Positions 1-5,357 of a stretch of DNA of 6,076 nucleotides are shown in pieces. The DNA comes from Blastocatellia bacterium (GTDB lineage: Bacteria; Acidobacteriota; Blastocatellia; Pyrinomonadales; Pyrinomonadaceae). A program made the position numbers and the translations under genes. The notes beneath the pieces are model-generated. The model saw nothing but the letters and a program-made list of their open reading frames with translations. It ran no database searches and was not told where the DNA came from. Location: assembly GCA_003175865.1 (NCBI GenBank), contig PSRF01000300.1, positions 1-6,076 of the forward strand, in the 5' to 3' direction. How positions within the stretch are numbered: position 1 is the stretch's first letter; every line of letters starts with the position of its first letter.

Positions 1-582
1 AGATCCTGGCAGGTCACATATCCGACGACATCACTGTTCGTCAGCGTTAACCTCTCAGTGAAGCAATTTAATCAACCGGGACTAGTCGAGAACATTGCCC
101 GCGTTCTGCAGGAAACAAAACTCTCGCCGCATTGCCTGAAGCTAGAGATTACTGAAAGCGTCTTTAGTGAAAACATGGAAGAGGCCGTCGCACTGCTCAC
201 CCAACTCCGAGCACTCGGCGTCCAACTCAGTATCGACGACTTCGGAACGGGATACTCGAGCCTGAGTTATCTGCAGCGCTTCCCAATTGACACGTTGAAA
301 ATTGATCGTTCGTTCGTGATGCGAATGATGGAGAACTCAGAAAACGCACAAATCGTGCGAACGATCGTTTCACTTGGTCAAAATCTCGGAATGGACGTGG
401 TTGCTGAGGGCGTGGAAACAGAAGAGCAGCTGATGTTATTGAAGCAATTGGAGTGTGAGAATGGTCAGGGTTATCTGTTCTCGAATCCGTTGGAAGTCAC
501 TCAAGCTGACCAATACATCTCAACCTTCGCGATGCAGAACACACAGCATTCTATTCAACACTTCAACGCTCTTGTCGCCTAG
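1..582 (+). CDS. EAL-domain cyclic-di-GMP phosphodiesterase, C-terminal part (5' end outside window)
   Basis: Hydrolyses the second messenger c-di-GMP to linear pGpG. The frame is open from base 1, so this is the last 193 residues of a longer protein. The GTG at 58 is not a start, because the typical VNLS strand of the EAL barrel is encoded just before it (residues 16-19, with the metal-binding Asn at 17). Visible in order: LEITES (48-53), IDDFGTGYSSL (78-88, with the Asp pair), LKIDRSF (99-105, catalytic-site Lys), VVAEGVE (133-139, with the conserved Glu residues) and GQGYLFSNPL (155-164). All metal and catalytic residues expected in this part are present, so the domain is probably active. 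The EAL signature itself and any GGDEF, PAS or membrane segments lie upstream of the window. About 25 residues follow the domain. It converges on the LarA-like gene with overlapping stops, so it is not part of the sugar-acid operon. The family assignment is firm; the full architecture is unknown. Confidence 0.93.
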   Translation, partial: RSWQVTYPTTSLFVSVNLSVKQFNQPGLVENIARVLQETKLSPHCLKLEITESVFSENMEEAVALLTQLRALGVQLSIDDFGTGYSSLSYLQRFPIDTLKIDRSFVMRMMENSENAQIVRTIVSLGQNLGMDVVAEGVETEEQLMLLKQLECENGQGYLFSNPLEVTQADQYISTFAMQNTQHSIQHFNALVA

Positions 583-1898
583 TCCTTAGTAGAAACTTTG
601 TATAAATCTCGGCCCGCGTCTTTGACGATGAGTGTATCCGGGTCACCAGTGAATCGCTTGTAATCGAACGAGCGATGGTTGAGAAATCCGAGCCTGACTC
701 GACTGCACGTCGCTTCATCAATACCTGTTGCCATTGTGATGTTGTAACGAGGTACGACTTTGCCGTCTGCGTCGAGGCGACCAGCATAGGCAACATGGGC
801 GAGATGTGCTGCGATACAGAGGTTTTCGCGCAACTCTTCTGAAACTCCCAGCATGTCGCGAACGCACTCAAGCGGAGCGTAACCATACTTCTCGATCAAC
901 GCACCGTGCGTCTCTGAAATTTTGTTCAGGTGTGGTGCGTAAATGATCAACTCACCGCCATCTTCAATGATCGCACCAAGTTTGTAACTCGCCTTACCAC
1001 CAACCCACAACTCATCATAATGCGGATCCAAAAGAGCAATGACTCGCTCATACTTGCGGCCTGTATAACGGATGTGGACCTGACTACTTACTTCAGCGGC
1101 TTGCCGAAATGCGTCACGAATATCTCCGGCGAATAGCGCAAAGGTCCTCAAGCGCCCATCAGCCTGTCTTGATACGACGGTGTTGAGAGAGATTATTTCG
1201 GGAGTTAACAACTCGGCGCCTGCTTCAATTAGATGACGTGTTGGCGTTTCCACCTGTCCGATGATGTCTTCGATGCCGGCTAAGGCGCCAAGCCAATGTG
1301 TTGTGTGCGTTAGTTCGGGGCCAGCGACTCCAGGAAAGAAGTACTTTGCCCCACCAGCAAATCCAGCAACTTCATGTGGCACTGTCGCACCAAAGACGAG
1401 AATCGTATCGTAGACATTAGGCGCAAGGAGTTTATTGATCGTGACTGGAACCGCATTCTTGATCAGTCCGTTGGTTAGACGGTTCACCTCCCTGGCGTCG
1501 AGCTCACCTAGCAGGAATAGTTCTTGCGGCTTGTCCCAATCGTGATCGAAGACGATGCCGAATGAATCCGCGACACAACCGATCTTCTGCTCCTTTTGTG
1601 CCGCAGTCATCGGTGGATGTGTGCCCTGTGCAACCAGTGCATCAAAGCGCGCAACTCCGCGCTTCTTAAGAAATCGCACTGCCTCAGGAAATAACAGATC
1701 TGTGTTGTCGTCGCGGGTTTTGTCTGGAATGACCGCGAGAACGCGGTGGCCCCTCTGAATGGGAATGAGGGCTTGTTCGAGAATGGCGAAGAGATCAGTC
1801 GATGAAAGATCGGAAGCAGCTGATCCCGCACCGACGGTCGTAGACAGATTCGCAACCACGGAATAACAACGGCGCTCCCGAAACAGTCGGGACCGCAC
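579..1898 (-). CDS. LarA-like (DUF2088/lactate racemase superfamily) nickel-pincer 2-hydroxyacid racemase or epimerase
   Basis: Probably inverts the C2 stereocentre of a 2-hydroxyacid using the nickel-pincer nucleotide (NPN) cofactor. At 439 residues it is close to LarA (about 425). Visible: IPDKTRDDNT (57-66), matching the DxTRP substrate-binding loop with Arg62 kept but Pro lost; GTHPPMT (92-98, His94 as the first active-site His); HEVAGFAGGAKYFFPGVAG (175-193), with the second His at 175 and, at Lys185, the lysine that tethers NPN; and HTTHW (198-202) for the third His. The C-terminal lobe has VGGKASYKLGAI (299-310). The superfamily includes lactate and malate racemases and a gluconate 2-epimerase. 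Beside a UxaA-family dehydratase, an aldonate is a more likely substrate than lactate (inference). No cofactor genes larB, larC or larE are in the window. The GTG at 1898 is the furthest possible start, but a strong hairpin covers its first codons. The GTG at 1859 (residue 14), nearer the first family-like residues, is a serious alternative. It is 6 bases downstream of osmC and in the same frame. Confidence 0.88.
   Translation of the reverse strand: MRSRLFRERRCYSVVANLSTTVGAGSAASDLSSTDLFAILEQALIPIQRGHRVLAVIPDKTRDDNTDLLFPEAVRFLKKRGVARFDALVAQGTHPPMTAAQKEQKIGCVADSFGIVFDHDWDKPQELFLLGELDAREVNRLTNGLIKNAVPVTINKLLAPNVYDTILVFGATVPHEVAGFAGGAKYFFPGVAGPELTHTTHWLGALAGIEDIIGQVETPTRHLIEAGAELLTPEIISLNTVVSRQADGRLRTFALFAGDIRDAFRQAAEVSSQVHIRYTGRKYERVIALLDPHYDELWVGGKASYKLGAIIEDGGELIIYAPHLNKISETHGALIEKYGYAPLECVRDMLGVSEELRENLCIAAHLAHVAYAGRLDADGKVVPRYNITMATGIDEATCSRVRLGFLNHRSFDYKRFTGDPDTLIVKDAGRDLYKVSTKD
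1872..1896. repeat. Short perfect-core palindrome between osmC and the larA-like gene
   Basis: Arms TCCCGA (1876-1881) and TCGGGA (1887-1892) are a perfect 6-base inverted repeat around a 5-base loop. After one mismatch (1875/1893) three more pairs (1872-1874 with 1894-1896) extend it to 9 of 10 pairs. In the minus-strand transcript it forms a GC-rich hairpin immediately after the GTG at 1898 and 12 bases before the GTG at 1859. No run of U follows in either direction, so an intrinsic terminator is unlikely. It may be an intercistronic processing or stability hairpin, a translation-control hairpin, or one copy of a dispersed palindrome. The structure is seen directly; its role is not known. 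Confidence 0.6.
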
Positions 1899-1904
1899 TC
1901 CTAG

Positions 1905-2330
1905 TTAGCTTTCCAGTTTAGCGTCCATCGTGATTTCCGCTTTGAGCAAACGTGAAATCGGACAACCAGCTTTCGCGTTGTTGGCGGCAGTCGCAAACGC
2001 CTCTTCACTCGCGCCTGGTACTCGTGCAGAAACCGTCAAATGCACTTTGGTCACGGTGAACCCGGCGTCAGTCTTTTCGAGTGTGACAGCGGCGGAGGTG
2101 TTGATTGATTCTGCACTTAATCCCGCATTGCCAAGTTGACCCGACAACGCCATTGAGAAGCAGCCAGCATGTGCAGCAGCGATCAACTCCTCAGGATTTG
2201 TTCCCTTGCCGTCTTCAAACCTGGTACTGAATGAGTATTGAGTGTTTTCGAGAACACCGCTATCAGTTGAGATTGTTCCCTTACCGTCTCTTAATCCACC
2301 CTTCCAAACTGCTGAAGCGCTTCGTTTCAT
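1905..2330 (-). CDS. OsmC/Ohr-family thiol peroxidase (OsmC-like)
   Basis: A cytoplasmic cysteine peroxidase that reduces organic hydroperoxides, normally recycled by dihydrolipoamide-type or thiol reductants. The 141-residue length is typical of OsmC. Visible: an N-terminal strand AVWKGGLRDGKGTI (7-20); an FSTRFE segment (34-39) with the conserved Arg37; NPEELIAAAHAGCFSMAL (45-62), with Glu48 and the peroxidatic Cys57 at the start of the central helix; and AGCPISRLL (121-129), with the resolving Cys123. The form TNPEELIAAAHAGCFSM is characteristic of OsmC rather than Ohr. The ATG at 2328-2330 gives the expected N-terminus. The Shine-Dalgarno sequence is weak (AGGT about 10 bases upstream). 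It lies after the repeat-bearing gap downstream of the dehydratase and 6 bases before the LarA-like gene, so it is likely co-transcribed with the latter. Why a peroxidase sits in a sugar-acid cluster is unclear; oxygen-sensitive metal centres in its neighbours could be the reason (inference). Confidence 0.93.
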   Translation of the reverse strand: MKRSASAVWKGGLRDGKGTISTDSGVLENTQYSFSTRFEDGKGTNPEELIAAAHAGCFSMALSGQLGNAGLSAESINTSAAVTLEKTDAGFTVTKVHLTVSARVPGASEEAFATAANNAKAGCPISRLLKAEITMDAKLES

Positions 2331-2486
2331 TTTTAAGTTACCTAGTTGAATGTTCTAACTACCATTGCAGTTCCTTGTTCTTTGTACTTCGTACTTTGTG
2401 CTTTGATTTCGAACCGAACGATACTGATAAATTCAAAGTACAAAGCGCAAAGCACAAAAAACAACCACTTGAAGATCAACACAAAC
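2331..2486. other. Intercistronic gap between the dehydratase gene and osmC
   Basis: This 156-base gap is much longer than the 6-8 base gaps elsewhere in the minus-strand cluster. More than half of it is the heptad inverted repeat described separately. I see no convincing promoter for osmC. The only ribosome-binding candidate is a weak AGGT about 10 bases before the osmC ATG. Apparent open frames on the plus strand through this gap have no family resemblance. Confidence 0.6.
2378..2461. repeat. Imperfect inverted repeat built from 7-base CTTTGTA-like units
   Basis: The left arm (2378-2405) is four tandem heptads: TTCTTTG, TACTTCG, TACTTTG, TGCTTTG. The right arm (2434-2461) carries the same motif inverted: CAAAGTA, CAAAGCG, CAAAGCA, CAAAAAA. 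The arms can pair over about 28 bases, with a few mismatches and G-U wobbles, around a 28-base AT-rich loop. The heptads have drifted mostly at their first two positions, while the core CTTTG is well kept. Base composition and periodicity are unlike the flanking genes. The arrangement resembles a non-autonomous dispersed repeat or hairpin element inserted between genes. No coding potential or target-site duplication is clear. In the minus-strand transcript it would form a long hairpin downstream of the dehydratase stop. Confidence 0.75.
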
Positions 2487-4061
2487 CTACAACGACACAG
2501 TTTGTTCCGCCCAGAACTGAAATTCGCGATGCTTGTGTTCTTCGGCCTTCGCAAGCACGTCGCCAGTCGCTACTCTACAGACCTGATCAAACACTCGTTG
2601 GCCAACTTGATCAATCGTTTCGGTGCCATCGATTACGCCACCCGCCGAGAGATCGAGGTCGTTACGCATTCTGTCGAACACTGGTGTATTTGAGGCAAGC
2701 TTGATGACCGGAGCAATAGCATTGCCGATCGTTGTGCCACGTCCAGTAGTAAACACAACAACTGTTGCGCCAGCTGCAACCAACCCAGGCGTTGACTCCT
2801 GATCGTAACCAGGCCCTTGCATCAGATTGAGTCCACGGTTCTTTGGTGTTTCGGCATATTCAACGACGCCTTCGACACGGGTTGTGCCGGCCTTCGCAAT
2901 TGCACCAAGCGATTTGATGGTGATGTTAAGCAAACCGCCCGCGATATTTCCGGGACTTGGGTTTTGATTCAAAACTGCTCCAAACTTCGACGCGTACTCT
3001 TTGTACCAATCGACCATTCGATAAACGGCACGACCAGTCTCGACGTCTCGTGCGCGATTAGCCAAGAGGTGTTCCGCACCGCAAAACTCCGGCACTTCGG
3101 TTATCAACACCGTTCCGCCCGAACGGACTAGCAAATCTGCAGCACGGCCCAGCGATGGATTGGCGGATATTCCTGAAAATCCGTCTGAACCACCGCATTT
3201 CACTCCTAGCACCAACTCACTAATTGAACATTCCTCCCGGCTTGTTTCATTGACGATCGGCAGAAGCTTTTCGACTTCCTGAAGTCCATGTTGAATTGCT
3301 GCCTGAGTACCGCCAACATCCTGGATACCGATTTTCGTTACTGGCTTATCGAAAGATTTTTCGCGTTTGAGTAAGTACCTTTCAACTTGAGACAGATTTG
3401 TTTTCTCACAACCCAAGTCAATCAATATCACACCGCCGACATTTGGATGGTCTGCATAATTCGAGAGCGTGCGCAACATGACGTCGATCGTTGAACCGTC
3501 CTGGCAACCGCAGCCCTTGTTGTGGGGAATCGCAACGACACCATCAACATTCGGATACTTCTGCCTACTGTACAGCGTGAACTCAGCGATCGTGGAAATC
3601 TGTTGTGCTTCATGACTCGCACACATACTGGTCGGCACAATGAGGACATAATTGCGAGTGCCGACTCGTCCATCCTTGCGGCGAAAACCCATGAACGTTC
3701 GACGCTCATCTTCAGGGAAATAGTCAGGAGGAGGTGTATGTAAGCTTTCGGGAAGGTCCCTCACGATTGGAACATCATTCGTCATGTTCGCATGAGTAAT
3801 CTGTTCACCCGCTTTGATTCCCAGCGACGTGCCAATCGGTTGGCCAAATTGCAGCACGAACTTGTCGGCCTCGATATCCTTCGTTGCGAACCGGTGACCA
3901 GGAGGTACGGCATCACGAAGCAGCAGCACCTGACCATCCGGAAGAACTACTTCCAGATCGACGTTCGTAGCGCGTTTCACAACTGCTACGTTGTCATTTG
4001 GATCGACAATGATCGCGTAGTCTCTGATTTGTGCTGCTTGGGAAACGTCAGTGCTCGACAT
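2487..4061 (-). CDS. uxaA: UxaA/GarD-family altronate (or galactarate) dehydratase, full-length with SAF domain
   Basis: Removes water from an aldonic or aldaric acid to give a 2-keto-3-deoxy acid; for altronate the product is 2-keto-3-deoxygluconate. A metal-dependent (Fe or Mn) cytoplasmic enzyme. The 524 residues are the usual length of the single-chain form. An N-terminal SAF domain (about 13-95) shows VPPGHRFATKDI (52-63) and the GEQITHANM end (85-93). The catalytic part starts with MGFRRKDGRVGTRNYVLIV (124-142) and continues with PHNKGCGCQ (179-187), DLGCEKT (215-221), KCGGSDGFSGISANPSLG (288-305), EVPEFCGAEH (322-331), FTTGRGT (437-443) and PVIKLASNT (451-459), ending in an HREF...SL tail. 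Cysteines 147, 184, 186, 218, 289 and 327 sit in conserved blocks. The motif spelling looks closer to altronate than galactarate dehydratase, but substrate cannot be settled by eye; the gene symbol marks the family. ATG at 4061 lies 8 bases after the upstream gene's stop with no clear Shine-Dalgarno, suggesting translational coupling. Confidence 0.92.
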   Translation of the reverse strand: MSSTDVSQAAQIRDYAIIVDPNDNVAVVKRATNVDLEVVLPDGQVLLLRDAVPPGHRFATKDIEADKFVLQFGQPIGTSLGIKAGEQITHANMTNDVPIVRDLPESLHTPPPDYFPEDERRTFMGFRRKDGRVGTRNYVLIVPTSMCASHEAQQISTIAEFTLYSRQKYPNVDGVVAIPHNKGCGCQDGSTIDVMLRTLSNYADHPNVGGVILIDLGCEKTNLSQVERYLLKREKSFDKPVTKIGIQDVGGTQAAIQHGLQEVEKLLPIVNETSREECSISELVLGVKCGGSDGFSGISANPSLGRAADLLVRSGGTVLITEVPEFCGAEHLLANRARDVETGRAVYRMVDWYKEYASKFGAVLNQNPSPGNIAGGLLNITIKSLGAIAKAGTTRVEGVVEYAETPKNRGLNLMQGPGYDQESTPGLVAAGATVVVFTTGRGTTIGNAIAPVIKLASNTPVFDRMRNDLDLSAGGVIDGTETIDQVGQRVFDQVCRVATGDVLAKAEEHKHREFQFWAEQTVSL

Positions 4062-4069
4062 TGTGTTTG

Positions 4070-5071
4070 TTAATTGTCTTGTAAAACGTCTTCCAGAATC
4101 AGTGAACGAACGTTGGAATGAAGCCGCAACCAGAGTCCCGGATTGTCATCCATTTGCCTACGGCGAGTTTCCGTTTCCGTTGAGATCTCAGTTTCCAGTA
4201 GACGTTTGTAACTCTCACGTTTCGCGGGTGCAGTGCCGGCATCGACAATCGACTGAACTATTCTTCGCGCACTGAGAATCGCTGCGGGACCCAGCGTCAA
4301 AATGTGGGTGGCGGCGCGACATTCAGCTTCATCAGCCTCACTAACGATTGTTCCACCGGCCTTAAATTTCGTGATGTGATGTTCAAGAATGCTCGATGAA
4401 ATCGGAATCAATCCAGCGATGTCATCAGCAGTGGCACCAGAGCCCGGTTTGATGTATGCCAGATGTGACGCACCACCCGCCTCTGGCCCGAGTCCTAAGA
4501 AGAAAACATCAATACCGCCCAAGGACTCGAGTTTCTCGACATAACCGGCCAATTCACGTTCGAGATTGGGTGCATCAGTTCGAATGCAGGTAAAACTCTT
4601 TACCTTCCGAAAAAATTCGGGTCCAAGCAGGCGCTCAAAATCACGAACAAAACTGAGACCATTATCTAACCTCAACGGCGCGAGAGCATCCTGTGTAAAC
4701 ACGTGCAATCGTTCGAACAACCAATCCTTCTCGTTTGTTGCCGCTAGTTTCCCCAGTTGTCGATGAAGAGATTGTGCACCTCGGCCACCGAGCAGAATGA
4801 TTACAAGTGGTCCATTTTTCGCCTTCGCTGCGGATTCGAGCTCCTCCAGCATGGCGGCACCGACGGCTTCTTCGGATGACATCACCTCATATTCGAGCTC
4901 GTTCACCTGAAGACAACCGAGAGAGTTCGAGATGGCGCGGCCAGCGTGGCTTAACCAAATATTCTCATCTGAAACACGCCGCTTTATCGTTTGCTCAGTT
5001 GTGGCCGACAACGTGGTCATCCTATACCCACTGGTTTTACCAATCTTGTTCCAAGAGGATGACTTTACCAT
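4070..5071 (-). CDS. NagB/6-phosphogluconolactonase-fold protein with a divergent active site
   Basis: This belongs to the glucosamine-6-phosphate deaminase/6-phosphogluconolactonase fold, but its reaction is unknown. It is 333 residues against about 266 for NagB, with roughly 55 extra N-terminal residues. Hand alignment to E. coli NagB: LLGGRGAQSL (93-102) falls on the phosphate loop GGTP but lacks its Thr-Pro; FTQDAL (125-130) keeps the catalytic Asp72 equivalent at 128; FFLGLGPEAGGASHLAYIKP (190-209) is the GVGNDGHIAFNEP loop with an insertion, keeping a His at 203 but with Lys208 in place of Glu148; THILTLGPAAILSARRIV (255-272) and LRLHSNVRSLILED (315-328) match the C-terminal signatures. 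The Arg172 phosphate contact has no obvious partner. It is the first gene of the minus-strand run, 8 bases before the dehydratase gene. The start is uncertain: ATG at 5071 or at 5020 (residue 18), neither with a clear Shine-Dalgarno. The fold is confident, the function open. Confidence 0.82.
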   Translation of the reverse strand: MVKSSSWNKIGKTSGYRMTTLSATTEQTIKRRVSDENIWLSHAGRAISNSLGCLQVNELEYEVMSSEEAVGAAMLEELESAAKAKNGPLVIILLGGRGAQSLHRQLGKLAATNEKDWLFERLHVFTQDALAPLRLDNGLSFVRDFERLLGPEFFRKVKSFTCIRTDAPNLERELAGYVEKLESLGGIDVFFLGLGPEAGGASHLAYIKPGSGATADDIAGLIPISSSILEHHITKFKAGGTIVSEADEAECRAATHILTLGPAAILSARRIVQSIVDAGTAPAKRESYKRLLETEISTETETRRRQMDDNPGLWLRLHSNVRSLILEDVLQDN

Positions 5072-5081
5072 GCGCGGTCAA

Positions 5082-5124
5082 ACTACACAAGACACAAATT
5101 GATTAGACTACACATGACAAAAAT
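5082..5124. repeat. Pair of 18-base direct repeats upstream of the NagB-like gene
   Basis: ACTACACAAGACACAAAT (5082-5099) recurs as ACTACACATGACAAAAAT (5107-5124). They match at 16 of 18 positions with a start-to-start distance of 25 bases. They begin 11 bases upstream of the ATG at 5071, or about 60 bases upstream of the ATG at 5020, placing them in the promoter or leader of the minus-strand genes. Tandem same-orientation sites like this can bind a transcription activator; no known regulator motif is recognised. Confidence 0.55.
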
Positions 5125-5210
5125 CCTTCTATTTATTACACCATTTGCAGTTTTTAGCTCTTGACTCCCATTAACAGCGGGTGTTACACAGTATCCGTCA
5201 AATTCAAAAG

Positions 5211-5221
5211 TGGTCTAACCT
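5211..5221. promoter_or_regulatory. Possible GntR/FadR-type operator (TGGTCTAACCT)
   Basis: TGGTCTAACCT matches the FadR-subfamily pattern TGGTnnnACCA at all but the last base, and a further ACCA occurs at 5225-5228. FadR-subfamily GntR regulators such as UxuR and ExuR control hexuronate genes, which fits this locus. On the minus strand it would overlap the -35 region of a weak promoter candidate with GATACT as -10. No regulator gene is in the window and an 11-base motif can arise by chance. Confidence 0.3.
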
Positions 5222-5263
5222 TTAACCATAAAACTCTCCTCCTTCTTGTGAGTAGGCTGTCGT

Positions 5264-5296
5264 CTCCCAACCAGCAGCCTTTGGGAGCTGGTTCGG
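5264..5296. promoter_or_regulatory. Overlapping inverted repeats upstream of the SDR gene (operator or alternative hairpins)
   Basis: CTCCCAA (5264-5270) pairs perfectly with TTGGGAG (5281-5287). AACCAGC (5269-5275) pairs perfectly with GCTGGTT (5287-5293), and beyond one mismatch two more pairs follow (5266-5267 with 5295-5296). The two pairings share bases and exclude each other in RNA. As DNA, the AACCAGC/GCTGGTT pair (half-site centres 18 bases apart) lies directly upstream of a TAGAAT -10-like box, where a regulator could cover the -35 region. Confidence 0.45.
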
Positions 5297-5297
5297 T

Positions 5298-5303
5298 TAG
5301 AAT
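5298..5303 (+). promoter_or_regulatory. Candidate -10 box (TAGAAT) for the SDR gene
   Basis: TAGAAT matches the sigma-70 -10 consensus at five of six positions and would start transcription near 5310, giving a leader of about 50 bases. The -35 region at the standard distance (about 5275-5280, CAGCCT) is poor, which would fit an activated promoter, with the inverted repeat lying over it. This is a weak prediction from one hexamer. Confidence 0.3.
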
Positions 5304-5346
5304 GGCGCTTCCAGAATCAATTCGTCAGAACAGTTTATCCGCTCTC

Positions 5347-5353
5347 AGAAAGG
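5347..5353 (+). promoter_or_regulatory. Ribosome-binding site of the SDR gene (AGAAAGG)
   Basis: The purine run AGAAAGG ends 4 bases before the ATG at 5358. The spacing is slightly short, but this is the clearest Shine-Dalgarno sequence in the window and supports that ATG as the start. Confidence 0.55.
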
Positions 5354-5357
5354 TCTT

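Larger units (their letters stand above)
5072..5357. other. Divergent intergenic control region between the minus-strand sugar-acid genes and the SDR gene
   Basis: This 286-base AT-richer stretch contains the outward-facing starts of two transcription units. It contains an 18-base direct repeat near the minus-strand gene, an FadR-like half-palindrome in the middle and overlapping inverted repeats near the SDR gene (each listed separately). I found no coding sequence with family resemblance and no RNA gene. A TTGACT at 5161-5166 could be a plus-strand -35 box, but no good -10 box follows at the right distance. Confidence 0.6.

Noticed and set aside
58..582. GTG at 58 as a genuine start of a small EAL protein.
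   Set aside because: Codons 13-19 of the same frame encode the FVSVNLS strand of the EAL domain, so coding continues upstream beyond the window.
579..1898. Naming the LarA-like protein lactate racemase (larA).
   Set aside because: The substrate loop differs, no lar accessory genes or lactate genes are present, and the context is sugar-acid catabolism. Only the superfamily is supported.
2378..2461. Heptad array considered as a CRISPR or as an intrinsic terminator of the dehydratase gene.
   Set aside because: Units are 7 bases with no spacers, so it is not a CRISPR. The stem is AT-rich with mismatches and a long loop and no U-tract directly after the hairpin, so it is not a standard terminator.
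2231..2704. Open plus-strand frame spanning osmC, the intercistronic gap and the end of the dehydratase gene (157 codons).
   Set aside because: It lies antisense to two clearly recognisable genes and runs through the heptad repeat. Its translation has no family resemblance and there is no ribosome-binding site.
4070..5071. Naming the NagB-fold protein glucosamine-6-phosphate deaminase or 6-phosphogluconolactonase (pgl).
   Set aside because: Key phosphate-binding and catalytic residues are not conserved in a hand alignment, and no amino-sugar or pentose-phosphate genes are nearby.
5161..5194. TTGACT at 5161 as a -35 box with a following -10 for the SDR gene.
   Set aside because: At 16-18 bases downstream the sequence (around GTTACAC) matches the -10 consensus at very few positions.
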